NCBI GenBank assembly: GCA_913061425.1
Contig: CAJXUO010000024.1
Coordinates: 1-9,425, forward strand
DNA: 9,425 nucleotides
Direction of reading: 5' to 3'
Origin: an uncultured Lutibacter sp.
GTDB taxonomy: Bacteria > Bacteroidota > Bacteroidia > Flavobacteriales > Flavobacteriaceae
Of the stretch, positions 1-7,590 are shown in pieces. Below the pieces are notes generated by a model. That model searched no databases. It worked only from the letters and a program-made list of their open reading frames with translations, and was not told the DNA's origin. Made by a program: the position numbers and the translations under genes. The stretch's first letter is position 1. Each line of letters starts with the position of its first letter.

Positions 1-28
1 TGGGCTCGGAGATGTGTATAAGAGACAG
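1..28. other. Nextera/Tn5 sequencing adapter remnant (artefact)
   Basis: Bases 10-28 read AGATGTGTATAAGAGACAG, the 19-base Tn5 mosaic end used in Nextera tagmentation libraries. The nine bases before it, TGGGCTCGG, match the read-2 side adapter arm. This is untrimmed library sequence at a contig end, not genomic DNA and not a natural Tn5 element: no transposase gene and no target-site duplication are present. Genomic sequence starts at base 29. The open frame of the adjoining minus-strand gene reads through the adapter without a stop, so automatic annotation would attach false residues to that protein. Confidence 0.97.
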
Positions 29-1016
29 TATTTAAGGAGTTGAATAACTCTTTTAACCTTGGTTCTGATGGTCTGGGAGCATTTGCATCCACAATATTAC
101 CTTCAGGATCAATTAGAATAAATCTAGGAATACCTCTAATCTCATAGGCTTGAGAAAATGATTGGTCTTCACCAGCAAATAATTGCACTCCTCCCATTTC
201 TTTATTTTTAATCATGTTTTTCCACGCTTGATACTTGTTTCGTCTATCTGTAGATATACTTACAAATTCAATGTTTTTACCATGATATTCTTCTTCAATT
301 TTTTTAAGATACGGTATTTGAACCTTACAAGGTCCACACCAAGTAGCCCAAACATCTATATAAACATACTTTCCTTTTAAATCTTCTAACGAGGTAGTTC
401 CGCCGTTATAGTTTTCAAAATTTGAAAATTTAGGTGAAGGCTTTCCTTTCGCAAACTTAATTAATGAAGCGGCTTTTTCGTTATAATTTTTCTTTATATA
501 ATCTATAAAACGTTTGTCTTCATTTTGTATTTGTGCAACAATAGATGAATCAACATTTTTTAAAATGTATGAAGAATTTATCTTTTCAAATTCCTTAATC
601 TTTAAATCAAATGCATCTTGCTCTAAAGAAAAATAGGCTTTAGGATTAAATATATCTGTTTTAGAAGATTGAACTCTTTCTGAAATATAACTATTACTTT
701 CATTACCTTTTCCTTTAAATTGTATATCAGAAAGGTCGCTATTTGAATTGATTTTTAAATCATAACCATTAGCAAGAAAAAGCAATGTTTTATTTTTTCC
801 ATCAGACAATGTATATAGTCCCTTTTCGATTTTCAAAGTATCTTTAAAAGTCCCATTTTCTTCTATTTGTATTGTTTTTGAAAACGATTTTGAAGAAATG
901 GTTATTTCTGGAGATTCAATATTCTCTATACTTCCAGAAACTGAAGCGTACCCTTTAGGTTCTTTACAACTAATGATTGTAGAAACAATTAGAAGTAATA
1001 CAATTAATTTTTTCAT
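29..1016 (-). CDS. TlpA-like thioredoxin-fold lipoprotein, copy 1 (3' end cut by adapter)
   Basis: Predicted membrane-anchored thiol-disulfide oxidoreductase of the TlpA/ResA type, acting in the periplasm; substrate unknown. I translated 329 genuine codons from the ATG at 1016 down to base 30. The N-terminus is a lipoprotein signal with lipobox Ile-Ile-Ser-Cys (Cys17). Residues 25-100 look like a beta-rich domain of the DUF4369 kind (inference). A helical linker follows. A C-terminal thioredoxin domain (about 190-329) carries the catalytic WCGPC at 226-230 and the cis-proline loop GIP with Pro297. The start is supported by the signal peptide and alignment to the upstream paralogue. The gene begins 5 bases after the paralogue's stop, so the two are probably co-transcribed. 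Alignment to the paralogue's C-terminus (LFNSLN against MFDEEN, after which the paralogue has only Ile and stop) suggests that about one residue and the stop codon are missing. In-frame reading into the adapter adds a false TVSYTHLRA tail. Confidence 0.9.
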
Positions 1017-1021
1017 TTGTC

Positions 1022-2029
1022 TTATATGTTTTCTTCGTCAAACATTTTTATTAAATCTTCACTTGATGGTCTTGGTGCATCTGCACTTACAATATTCCCG
1101 TTAGGATCAATTAAAATAAAACGAGGAATCCCATTAATTTTATAATTTTTTACAAAATCAGATTTCCAACTATTATCAGCAAATAATTGAATACCGCCTA
1201 ATTCTTTTTCAACGATCATTTTTTTCCAAGCCTCATGATCTTTAGGAGCATCAACAGAAATACTTACAAATTCAATATTTTTACCGTGATATTTTTTCTC
1301 AACTTCTTTTAAGAAAGGGATTTCTCTTTTACAAGGTCCACACCAAGTAGCCCAAACATCTACATACACATACTTTCCTTTTAAGTCTGACAATGAAGTT
1401 GTGTTACCATTGTTGTTTTCATAATTTTGAAAAACTGGTGATTCTGTTCCTTTGACTAATTTTGTTTTTAAATATACCTGATCTCCAACACTACTTTTGT
1501 AGTAGTTTATCATTGGGTCTAAATTTCCTATTGCACTCTTTGTTAAAGAAGAATCAATGGCTTTATTTGCAGTGTAAAATTCATTTAAGTCAGCCTTAAC
1601 TTTGTCTAAAGCAGGTCCAATCTCATCTTCTTTTAGAGAAGTGAAATTTTCTATATCTAATAATTTTTCTTCTAATAAAGATTTTGCAGCCAAAAAGTTG
1701 CTATGCTCTGCTCCAGTACCTGAATAATTTGCAGTTTCATCAAACATTTTAGTGTCTAATGTCATATTCAAATCATACCCATTTTTTAAAAATATTGAAG
1801 TAGATTCTGCTCCATCAAAAAATGAATAAACTCCAGTTGCAACTTTTAATGTGTCACTAAAAGTTCCATCTTCATTTACTTTAATTGTTTTTGAATACGT
1901 TCGATTTCTTACTACAATAGAATCACTGTTTTGATCAGTAATTTTACCAGAAAAGGTTACATAATCCTTAGATTCAGTTTTACAAGATACGATTGCTAGT
2001 ACAGCAATTAAATAAATAATTTTCTTCAT
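1022..2029 (-). CDS. TlpA-like thioredoxin-fold lipoprotein, copy 2 (complete)
   Basis: Complete 335-residue paralogue of the downstream gene, with the same predicted role: a lipid-anchored periplasmic disulfide reductase or oxidoreductase. The lipobox is Ile-Val-Ser-Cys (Cys16). Residues 24-92 form the N-terminal beta-rich domain (DUF4369-like, inferred), sharing with copy 1 the pattern GTF-x-DTLK and NGYDL. Residues 110-190 are probably helical. The thioredoxin domain spans about 194-335 with WCGPC at 229-233 and cis-Pro302 in GIPRF. Known TlpA/ResA proteins reduce cytochrome c maturation partners, but Bacteroidota carry many paralogues of unassigned substrate, so no specific pathway is claimed. 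It is the first gene of the pair; a clpC terminator and a candidate promoter lie upstream. The start is set by the signal peptide. There is no Shine-Dalgarno sequence, only an A-rich leader (AAACCCAATAAA), as usual for Bacteroidota. Confidence 0.92.
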   Translation of the reverse strand: MKKIIYLIAVLAIVSCKTESKDYVTFSGKITDQNSDSIVVRNRTYSKTIKVNEDGTFSDTLKVATGVYSFFDGAESTSIFLKNGYDLNMTLDTKMFDETANYSGTGAEHSNFLAAKSLLEEKLLDIENFTSLKEDEIGPALDKVKADLNEFYTANKAIDSSLTKSAIGNLDPMINYYKSSVGDQVYLKTKLVKGTESPVFQNYENNNGNTTSLSDLKGKYVYVDVWATWCGPCKREIPFLKEVEKKYHGKNIEFVSISVDAPKDHEAWKKMIVEKELGGIQLFADNSWKSDFVKNYKINGIPRFILIDPNGNIVSADAPRPSSEDLIKMFDEENI

Positions 2030-2059
2030 TTTATTGGGTTTAATTTTTCTTTAAGTCGT

Positions 2060-2113
2060 CAAATATATAATATATTACACTTAAAGTATAATTTTAGGTT
2101 ACACTTTAACAAA
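2060..2113 (-). promoter_or_regulatory. Candidate promoter of the TlpA lipoprotein pair
   Basis: On the minus strand, bases 2067-2060 read TATATTTG, an exact match to the Bacteroidota -7 consensus TAnnTTTG, placed about 30 bases before the ATG at 2029. No clean -33 TTTG lies at the right distance from it. An alternative pairing is TTTG at 2113-2110, a 21-base spacer, and the weaker -7 box TACTTTAA at 2088-2081. Either would place the start site between the clpC terminator and the lipoprotein gene. The area is very AT-rich, so chance matches are likely. Confidence 0.4.
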
Positions 2114-2137
2114 TATTTGGTATTGATAATTTTATAT

Positions 2138-2168
2138 AAAAAAACCGTTCAAGAAATTGAACGGTTTT
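2138..2168 (-). terminator. Rho-independent terminator of clpC
   Basis: A perfect 12-base-pair inverted repeat (2141-2152 pairing with 2157-2168, core CCGTTCAA/TTGAACGG) with a 4-base loop starts 6 bases after the clpC stop. On the minus strand it is followed by seven consecutive T (2144-2138; the first four are also the foot of the stem) and then ATAT. This is a textbook intrinsic terminator in the clpC direction. It separates clpC from the lipoprotein pair, which therefore needs its own promoter. Confidence 0.9.
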
Positions 2169-2174
2169 AAGTTT

Positions 2175-4718
2175 TTAAGATTCTGTAACTTTCTTAATCT
2201 TAATCGTTAATTCGCTTTTCTTTTCATCTAGATCCATGGTGATTGTATCTCCTTCGTTTAGTTTCGAATTAACAATTTCTTGGGCTAAAGCATCTTCAAT
2301 GTATTTTTGAATCGCCCTTTTCAATGGCCTTGCTCCGTACTGCTTGTCAAAGCCTTTATCAGCAATAAAGTCTTTTGCTTTTTCTGTAAGTTTTAGAGTA
2401 TATCCTAAATCTGAAATTCGCTTTAAAAGATGATCTAATTCAATATCTATAATTAAATGAATATCTTTTCTTTCTAAAGCATTAAAGACAACAACATCAT
2501 CAATTCTATTTAAAAATTCTGGAGCAAATGATTTTTTTAGTGCATTTTCGATGACACTTTTTGCATGAGCATCTGCTTGGTCTTTTTTAGAACTTGTACC
2601 GAAACCAACACCAGAACCAAAATCTTTTAATTGACGTGAGCCAATGTTTGATGTCATGATAATGATTGTATTTCTAAAATCAATTTTTCTACCAAGACTA
2701 TCAGTTATATAACCATCATCTAAAACTTGTAAAAGCATATTGAAAACATCTGGATGTGCCTTTTCAATTTCATCTAGCAAGACAACAGAATATGGTTTTC
2801 TTCTAATTTTCTCTGTTAATTGACCACCTTCTTCATAGCCAACATATCCTGGAGGTGCACCAATCAATCTTGAAATAGCAAATTTCTCCATATATTCACT
2901 CATATCTACTCGTATAAGTGCATCCTCATTGTCAAACAATTCTCTGGCAAGTACTTTTGCTAACTGTGTTTTTCCAACACCAGTTTGACCTAAGAAAATA
3001 AATGAACCAATTGGTTTATTAGGATCTTTTAATCCAACTCTATTTCTTTGAATTGCCTTTACAACTTTTGAAACGGCTTCATCTTGACCTATTACTTTTC
3101 CTTTAATAAGGTTTGGTAATTCGCTTAGGCGGTTACTTTCAGCTTCTGCAACTCTATTTACTGGAATTCCAGTCATCATAGAAACGACTTCAGCAACATT
3201 GTCTTCTGTAACAATTTCTCTATTTAATTTTGAGGCTTCTTCCCATTGTTTTTGTGCAGATTGTAAAGAGATTTCTATTCTCTTTTCATCATCACGTAAC
3301 TTTGCTGCTTCTTCATATTTTTGACTGCTTACTGCATTGTTTTTATCAGTTTTAACAGTTTCTAATTGCGATTCTAATTCTAGTACGTCCTTAGGAACAA
3401 CAATATTTGTGATATGTATTCTAGATCCAGCCTCGTCAAGTGCATCAATTGCTTTGTCTGGCAAGAAACGATCCGTCATATATCTATTGGTTAATTTTAC
3501 ACAAGCATCAATAGCTTCATCTGTATAATTTACATGATGATGAGCCTCGTACTTATCTTTGATATTGTGTAATATTTGAATAGTTTCTTCAATTGATGTA
3601 GGCTCGATAATTACTTTTTGAAATCGTCTTTCTAGTGCACCATCTTTTTCTATATTTTGTCTAAACTCGTCTAAAGTTGTTGCGCCAATACATTGTATTT
3701 CTCCTCTTGCTAAAGCAGGCTTAAGCATGTTAGAAGCATCTAATGATCCAGTTGCTCCACCAGCACCAACAATTGTATGAATTTCATCAATAAATAAAAT
3801 GATATCTTCATTTTTTTCTAATTCATTCATCAAGGCTTTCATACGTTCCTCAAATTGCCCTCTATATTTAGTTCCAGCCACTAAACTTGCCAAGTCTAAC
3901 GAAATGATTCGCTTGTCAAATAGTATTCTAGAAACTTTTCTTTGTACAATTCTTAAGGCCAGCCCCTCTGCAATAGCAGATTTTCCAACTCCAGGTTCAC
4001 CAATTAGCATTGGATTGTTTTTTTTACGTCTACTTAAAATTTGTGAGACTCTCTCTATTTCTTTTTGACGACCTACTACAGGGTCTAGGCTATTTTCTTC
4101 TGCTAAGCGTGTTAAATCACGTCCAAAATTATCTAAAACGGGAGTTTTTGACTTCCCTTTAGACTTCTCTTTTGGTTGTTGTTCAAACGGGTTTGATGTA
4201 GCTTCATCAAAATCATCATCAGAAGGTGTCTCAGAAGTTGGACTGATATTTAAATTTTCTTCAATTTCCTCATCACCAATAAATAATTGTTTGAATAAAG
4301 ATTTTACTTCTTCATAATCAATATCAAACTTTTGAAGCAATTTAGTAGTTGGGTCATTTTCGTTTCTTAAAACACACAATAACAAATGTGCCGTATTTAC
4401 AGAATCACTTTGATATAACTTAGCTTCTAGAAAAGTAGTTTTTAATGCTTTTTCAGCTTGTTTTGTTAAATGTAAATTGCGTTTATTATTAACTGAAGTT
4501 GTAACTGGATTTGCAGGGCTAAGAAGTTCAATTTTCTTGCGCAAATGTTCTAAGTTAACTTCAAGTAAATTTAAAATATCAATCGCTTTGCCTTCAGCTT
4601 TTCTTAAAAGACCAAGCACAAGGTGTTCTGTGCCTATAAAATCATGTCCTAATCTTAAGGCTTCTTCTTTGCTGTATGCAATTACATCTTTTACTTTTGG
4701 TGAAAAATTATCGTCCAT
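2175..4718 (-). CDS. clpC: ClpC-type AAA+ ATPase, Clp protease ATP-binding subunit
   Basis: Cytoplasmic Hsp100 unfoldase that threads substrates into ClpP, acting in protein quality control and regulated proteolysis. The 847 residues show the full ClpC order. A Clp-N double repeat lies at about 1-145, followed by an acidic/lysine linker (148-192). AAA1 has Walker A GEPGVGKS (240-247), pore-loop Tyr285 (KYRG), Walker B ending D311-E312, and Arg364/365 as the likely arginine finger. A short middle domain contains a UVR-type motif, YEEAAKLRD (468-476). AAA2 has Walker A GQTGVGKT (577-584), pore loop GYVG (624-627), Walker B VVLLDEIE (645-652), and sensor 2 GARPLKR (795-801). The tripeptide VGF at 704-706 sits where ClpC proteins carry the ClpP-docking loop, so this is a protease partner. 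The UVR motif and short middle region distinguish it from ClpB. Transcribed divergently from gyrA and closed by its own terminator. ATG at 4718 fits the family N-terminus. Confidence 0.97.
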   Translation of the reverse strand: MDDNFSPKVKDVIAYSKEEALRLGHDFIGTEHLVLGLLRKAEGKAIDILNLLEVNLEHLRKKIELLSPANPVTTSVNNKRNLHLTKQAEKALKTTFLEAKLYQSDSVNTAHLLLCVLRNENDPTTKLLQKFDIDYEEVKSLFKQLFIGDEEIEENLNISPTSETPSDDDFDEATSNPFEQQPKEKSKGKSKTPVLDNFGRDLTRLAEENSLDPVVGRQKEIERVSQILSRRKKNNPMLIGEPGVGKSAIAEGLALRIVQRKVSRILFDKRIISLDLASLVAGTKYRGQFEERMKALMNELEKNEDIILFIDEIHTIVGAGGATGSLDASNMLKPALARGEIQCIGATTLDEFRQNIEKDGALERRFQKVIIEPTSIEETIQILHNIKDKYEAHHHVNYTDEAIDACVKLTNRYMTDRFLPDKAIDALDEAGSRIHITNIVVPKDVLELESQLETVKTDKNNAVSSQKYEEAAKLRDDEKRIEISLQSAQKQWEEASKLNREIVTEDNVAEVVSMMTGIPVNRVAEAESNRLSELPNLIKGKVIGQDEAVSKVVKAIQRNRVGLKDPNKPIGSFIFLGQTGVGKTQLAKVLARELFDNEDALIRVDMSEYMEKFAISRLIGAPPGYVGYEEGGQLTEKIRRKPYSVVLLDEIEKAHPDVFNMLLQVLDDGYITDSLGRKIDFRNTIIIMTSNIGSRQLKDFGSGVGFGTSSKKDQADAHAKSVIENALKKSFAPEFLNRIDDVVVFNALERKDIHLIIDIELDHLLKRISDLGYTLKLTEKAKDFIADKGFDKQYGARPLKRAIQKYIEDALAQEIVNSKLNEGDTITMDLDEKKSELTIKIKKVTES

Positions 4719-5020
4719 ATATTATTTATAGGGTTAAATTATAAATAGTAATCTTTTAATTTTTTATAACTATTCAATAGATTATATCGTAAAATTAATA
4801 GATTTTTTTCTTATAGTACTACAAAAGTGATACCTCTTTTTAATTATATTTAAATAAGGCATCTATTTTATTGGTTTTCAGGGGGTTTTACAAGTAGATT
4901 TTCAGCAATAAATTGTTAATAACTATTCCAAAAAAGCGAACTGTTTTTATGACTAAAAAGTGACGAAAATTGTATCTTGCTCTTCTATTTATTTTAAGTT
5001 AAAAATTAAACAAATAATAT
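4719..5020. promoter_or_regulatory. Divergent intergenic region between clpC and gyrA
   Basis: This 302-base gap separates the clpC start (minus) from the gyrA start (plus) and must hold both promoters. It is extremely AT-rich and contains no open frame with coding character, no tRNA-like structure and no strong hairpin. The best clpC candidate is CACTTTTG on the minus strand at 4829-4822 (one mismatch to TAnnTTTG), with TTTA 21 bases upstream as a poor -33. That would give a leader of roughly 100 bases. I see no recognisable CtsR-type or CIRCE operator. A short G5 run at about 4881-4885 stands out by composition but has no identified role. Confidence 0.6.
4973..4980 (+). promoter_or_regulatory. 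Candidate -7 element of the gyrA promoter
   Basis: TATCTTGC lies 40 bases before the gyrA ATG. It resembles the Bacteroidota -7 box TAnnTTTG, one T shorter in the T run. No convincing -33 TTTG is visible 19-21 bases upstream. The placement would give a 5' leader of about 30 bases. The call rests on position and partial consensus only. Confidence 0.3.
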
Positions 5021-7558
5021 ATGGCAGACGGAGAAAAAGTGATACCGATTAATATTGAAGATGAAATGAAATCAGCTTACATTGATTATTCAATGTCAGT
5101 GATTGTTTCTAGGGCACTTCCAGATGTAAGAGATGGTTTGAAACCAGTTCATAGAAGGGTTCTTTTTGGTATGCATGAATTAGGGATCAAGGCTACAGGA
5201 TCATATAAAAAATCTGCAAGAATTGTTGGGGAAGTTTTAGGAAAGTACCACCCTCATGGTGATACATCTGTTTATGATTCTATGGTTCGTATGGCGCAGC
5301 ATTGGAGCCAGCGTTATATGATGGTTGACGGTCAAGGTAACTTTGGGTCAGTTGATGGAGATAGTCCAGCAGCAATGCGTTATACTGAGGTGAGAATGCA
5401 GAAGATATCGGAAGATATGTTATCTGATATTGAAAAAGAAACTGTTGATCAGAGATTAAACTTTGATGATACATTGTACGAGCCTACTGTTTTGCCAACT
5501 CGTATACCAAATTTATTAGTTAATGGAGGTTCAGGTATTGCTGTAGGTATGGCAACTAATATGGCGCCACATAATTTAACTGAAGTAATTAATGGAACTA
5601 TTGCATATATCGAAAATAATGATATTGAGATTGAGGGGTTAATGGAGCACATTAAAGCTCCAGATTTTCCTACAGGAGGAATTATTTATGGTTACGATGG
5701 TGTAAAGAGTGCTTTTGAAACAGGTCGTGGACGTATTGTAATGCGTGCTCAAACTGCTTTTGAAGAGATAAAAGGAAGAGAATGTATTATTGTTACTGAA
5801 ATTCCTTATCAGGTTAATAAAGCAGACATGATTAAGAAGACTGCTGATTTAGTAAATGATAAGAAATTGGATGGTATTGCAAATATTCGTGATGAATCTG
5901 ATAGAAATGGGATGCGTATTGTTTACATATTAAAACGTGATGCAATTCCGAATGTAGTTTTAAATAAATTATTCAAATATACTTCGCTTCAAACTTCTTT
6001 TAGTGTGAATAATATCGCGCTTGTTAAAGGAAGGCCAGAGCAATTAAACTTAAAGCAATTAATTCATTATTTTGTTGAACATAGACACGAAGTAATTGAA
6101 AGAAGAACAATATTTGATTTAAAAAAGGCAGAGGCTAGAGCTCATATTTTAGAAGGCTTAATTATAGCATCTGATAATATTGATGAGGTAATTAAAATTA
6201 TTCGAGCTTCTTCTAATGCTGATGAAGCAAAAGAGAAATTGATTAAACGTTTTGAATTGACAGAAATTCAATCCAAAGCAATTGTTGAAATGCGTTTGCG
6301 TCAATTGACAGGTTTAGAACAAGGTAAATTAAGGGCTGAGTTTGATGAAATAATGATCACTATTGCTGATTTAAAAGATATTCTTGCAAACGAGCCAAGA
6401 AGATACCAAATCATTAAAGATGAGTTGCTTACTATTAAAGAAAAATATGGTGACGAAAGAAGATCTGTGATTGAATATGCTGGAGGTGATATGAGTATTG
6501 AAGATATGATTCCAGACTCTAAAGTAGTTGTTACAATTTCTCATGCAGGTTATGTGAAACGTACAAATTTAGATGAATATAAAGTTCAGAATAGAGGAGG
6601 ACGTGGTCAAAAAGGTGTGGCTACTAGAAATGAAGATTTCTTAGAGCACTTATTTGTTGGTACGAATCACCAATATATGTTGTTCTTTACACAAAAAGGA
6701 AAAGTTTTCTGGATGCGTGTATTTGAAATTCCAGAAGGAGGAAAGACATCAAAAGGTAGAGCGCTTCAAAATATAATAAACATTGAGTCAGATGATAAAG
6801 TAAAAGCTTTCCTTGTTACTCAAGATTTAAAAGATGAAGACTATATCAATAGCCATTATATTATTATGGCTACTAAAAATGGTCAGGTTAAAAAGACTTC
6901 TTTAGAGCAATATTCTAGACCTAGAACTAATGGAATTAATGCAATTACCATTAGAGATAATGATGAATTATTAGAAGCGAAGTTAACAACAGGCGATAGC
7001 CAAGTTATGCTAGCCTTAAAATCAGGTAAGTGTATTAGATTTGAAGAAAATAAAACGCGTCCAATGGGTAGAAATGCTTCAGGAGTAAGAGGTATTACTT
7101 TAAAAGATCCTAAAGACGAAGTTGTTGGTATGATTGCTGTAAATGATCCTGAAAGCAATGTGTTAGTTGTCTCTGAAAAGGGTTACGGTAAACGTTCTAG
7201 TTTAGAGGATTATAGAATTACAAATCGTGGAGGTAAAGGAGTTAAAACTATTAATGTTACCGATAAAACAGGTCAGTTAGTTTCAATTAAGAATGTTACC
7301 GATGAAGATGATTTAATGATTATCAATAAATCTGGAATTACGATTAGAATGGCTGTTTCTGATTTACGAGTTATGGGAAGAGCTACACAAGGTGTTAAAC
7401 TAATTAACATTAAAGGTGAAGATTCAATTGCTGCTGTTGCTAAAGTAATGCATGATGATGTTGATGACGAGGAAATTGAGAATGGCACGGAAATTGAAAA
7501 TGAAGAGTCAGGTGATGAGTCAAATGATGAATCGGTTGAAGAATCAAATGAAAATTAA
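5021..7558 (+). CDS. gyrA: DNA gyrase subunit A
   Basis: Subunit A of the type IIA topoisomerase that introduces negative supercoils with GyrB. The 845-residue protein has the breakage-reunion domain with catalytic Arg120-Tyr121 in AAMRYTE, preceded by the quinolone-determining stretch [10 protein letters not shown] (Thr82, Asp86). The six-bladed C-terminal wrapping domain begins near residue 500. It contains the GyrA box at 523-529 (QNRGGRG), which separates gyrase from topoisomerase IV ParC, and a second box-like TNRGGKG at 734-740. The last 35 residues form a tail with 18 Asp/Glu and no Lys/Arg; acidic GyrA tails modulate DNA wrapping in other bacteria. Ser or Thr at 82 and Asp at 86 are the quinolone-sensitive states, so no resistance substitution is seen here. 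ATG at 5021 gives the conserved [14 protein letters not shown] start. No terminator lies before the next gene, so the two are probably co-transcribed. Confidence 0.98.
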   Translation: MADGEKVIPINIEDEMKSAYIDYSMSVIVSRALPDVRDGLKPVHRRVLFGMHELGIKATGSYKKSARIVGEVLGKYHPHGDTSVYDSMVRMAQHWSQRYMMVDGQGNFGSVDGDSPAAMRYTEVRMQKISEDMLSDIEKETVDQRLNFDDTLYEPTVLPTRIPNLLVNGGSGIAVGMATNMAPHNLTEVINGTIAYIENNDIEIEGLMEHIKAPDFPTGGIIYGYDGVKSAFETGRGRIVMRAQTAFEEIKGRECIIVTEIPYQVNKADMIKKTADLVNDKKLDGIANIRDESDRNGMRIVYILKRDAIPNVVLNKLFKYTSLQTSFSVNNIALVKGRPEQLNLKQLIHYFVEHRHEVIERRTIFDLKKAEARAHILEGLIIASDNIDEVIKIIRASSNADEAKEKLIKRFELTEIQSKAIVEMRLRQLTGLEQGKLRAEFDEIMITIADLKDILANEPRRYQIIKDELLTIKEKYGDERRSVIEYAGGDMSIEDMIPDSKVVVTISHAGYVKRTNLDEYKVQNRGGRGQKGVATRNEDFLEHLFVGTNHQYMLFFTQKGKVFWMRVFEIPEGGKTSKGRALQNIINIESDDKVKAFLVTQDLKDEDYINSHYIIMATKNGQVKKTSLEQYSRPRTNGINAITIRDNDELLEAKLTTGDSQVMLALKSGKCIRFEENKTRPMGRNASGVRGITLKDPKDEVVGMIAVNDPESNVLVVSEKGYGKRSSLEDYRITNRGGKGVKTINVTDKTGQLVSIKNVTDEDDLMIINKSGITIRMAVSDLRVMGRATQGVKLINIKGEDSIAAVAKVMHDDVDDEEIENGTEIENEESGDESNDESVEESNEN

Positions 7559-7590
7559 AATAAACAATAAAAATTATTAAAACACTAGTC

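Noticed and set aside
10..28. Tn5 mosaic end as evidence for a natural transposon
   Set aside because: It sits at the very contig edge, is joined to the adapter arm, and has no transposase or duplicated target site. A library artefact explains it fully.
183..380. Short plus-strand open frame opposite TlpA copy 1
   Set aside because: It lies antisense within a well-supported gene and has a low-complexity Phe/Ile-rich translation. The same applies to the open frames of about 60-90 codons opposite clpC, gyrA and the TPR gene.
2061..2077. AATATATTATATATT near-palindrome as an operator
   Set aside because: Pure A/T alternation in an AT-rich spacer. It overlaps the candidate -7 box and has no informative core.
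2175..4718. ClpB disaggregase as the identity of the large AAA+ gene
   Set aside because: The middle region is short and carries a UVR-type motif rather than the long ClpB coiled coil, and a VGF ClpP-docking tripeptide is present in AAA2.
4818..4965. Similar short strings ACTACAAAAGTGA and ACTAAAAAGTGA upstream of clpC and gyrA as a shared operator
   Set aside because: Only two imperfect A-rich copies exist in very AT-rich DNA. They have no dyad symmetry and do not resemble a known regulator site, so chance is a sufficient explanation.
5021..7558. ParC (topoisomerase IV) as the identity of the topoisomerase
   Set aside because: A good GyrA box (QNRGGRG, residues 523-529) and a full-length wrapping domain are present, which ParC lacks.
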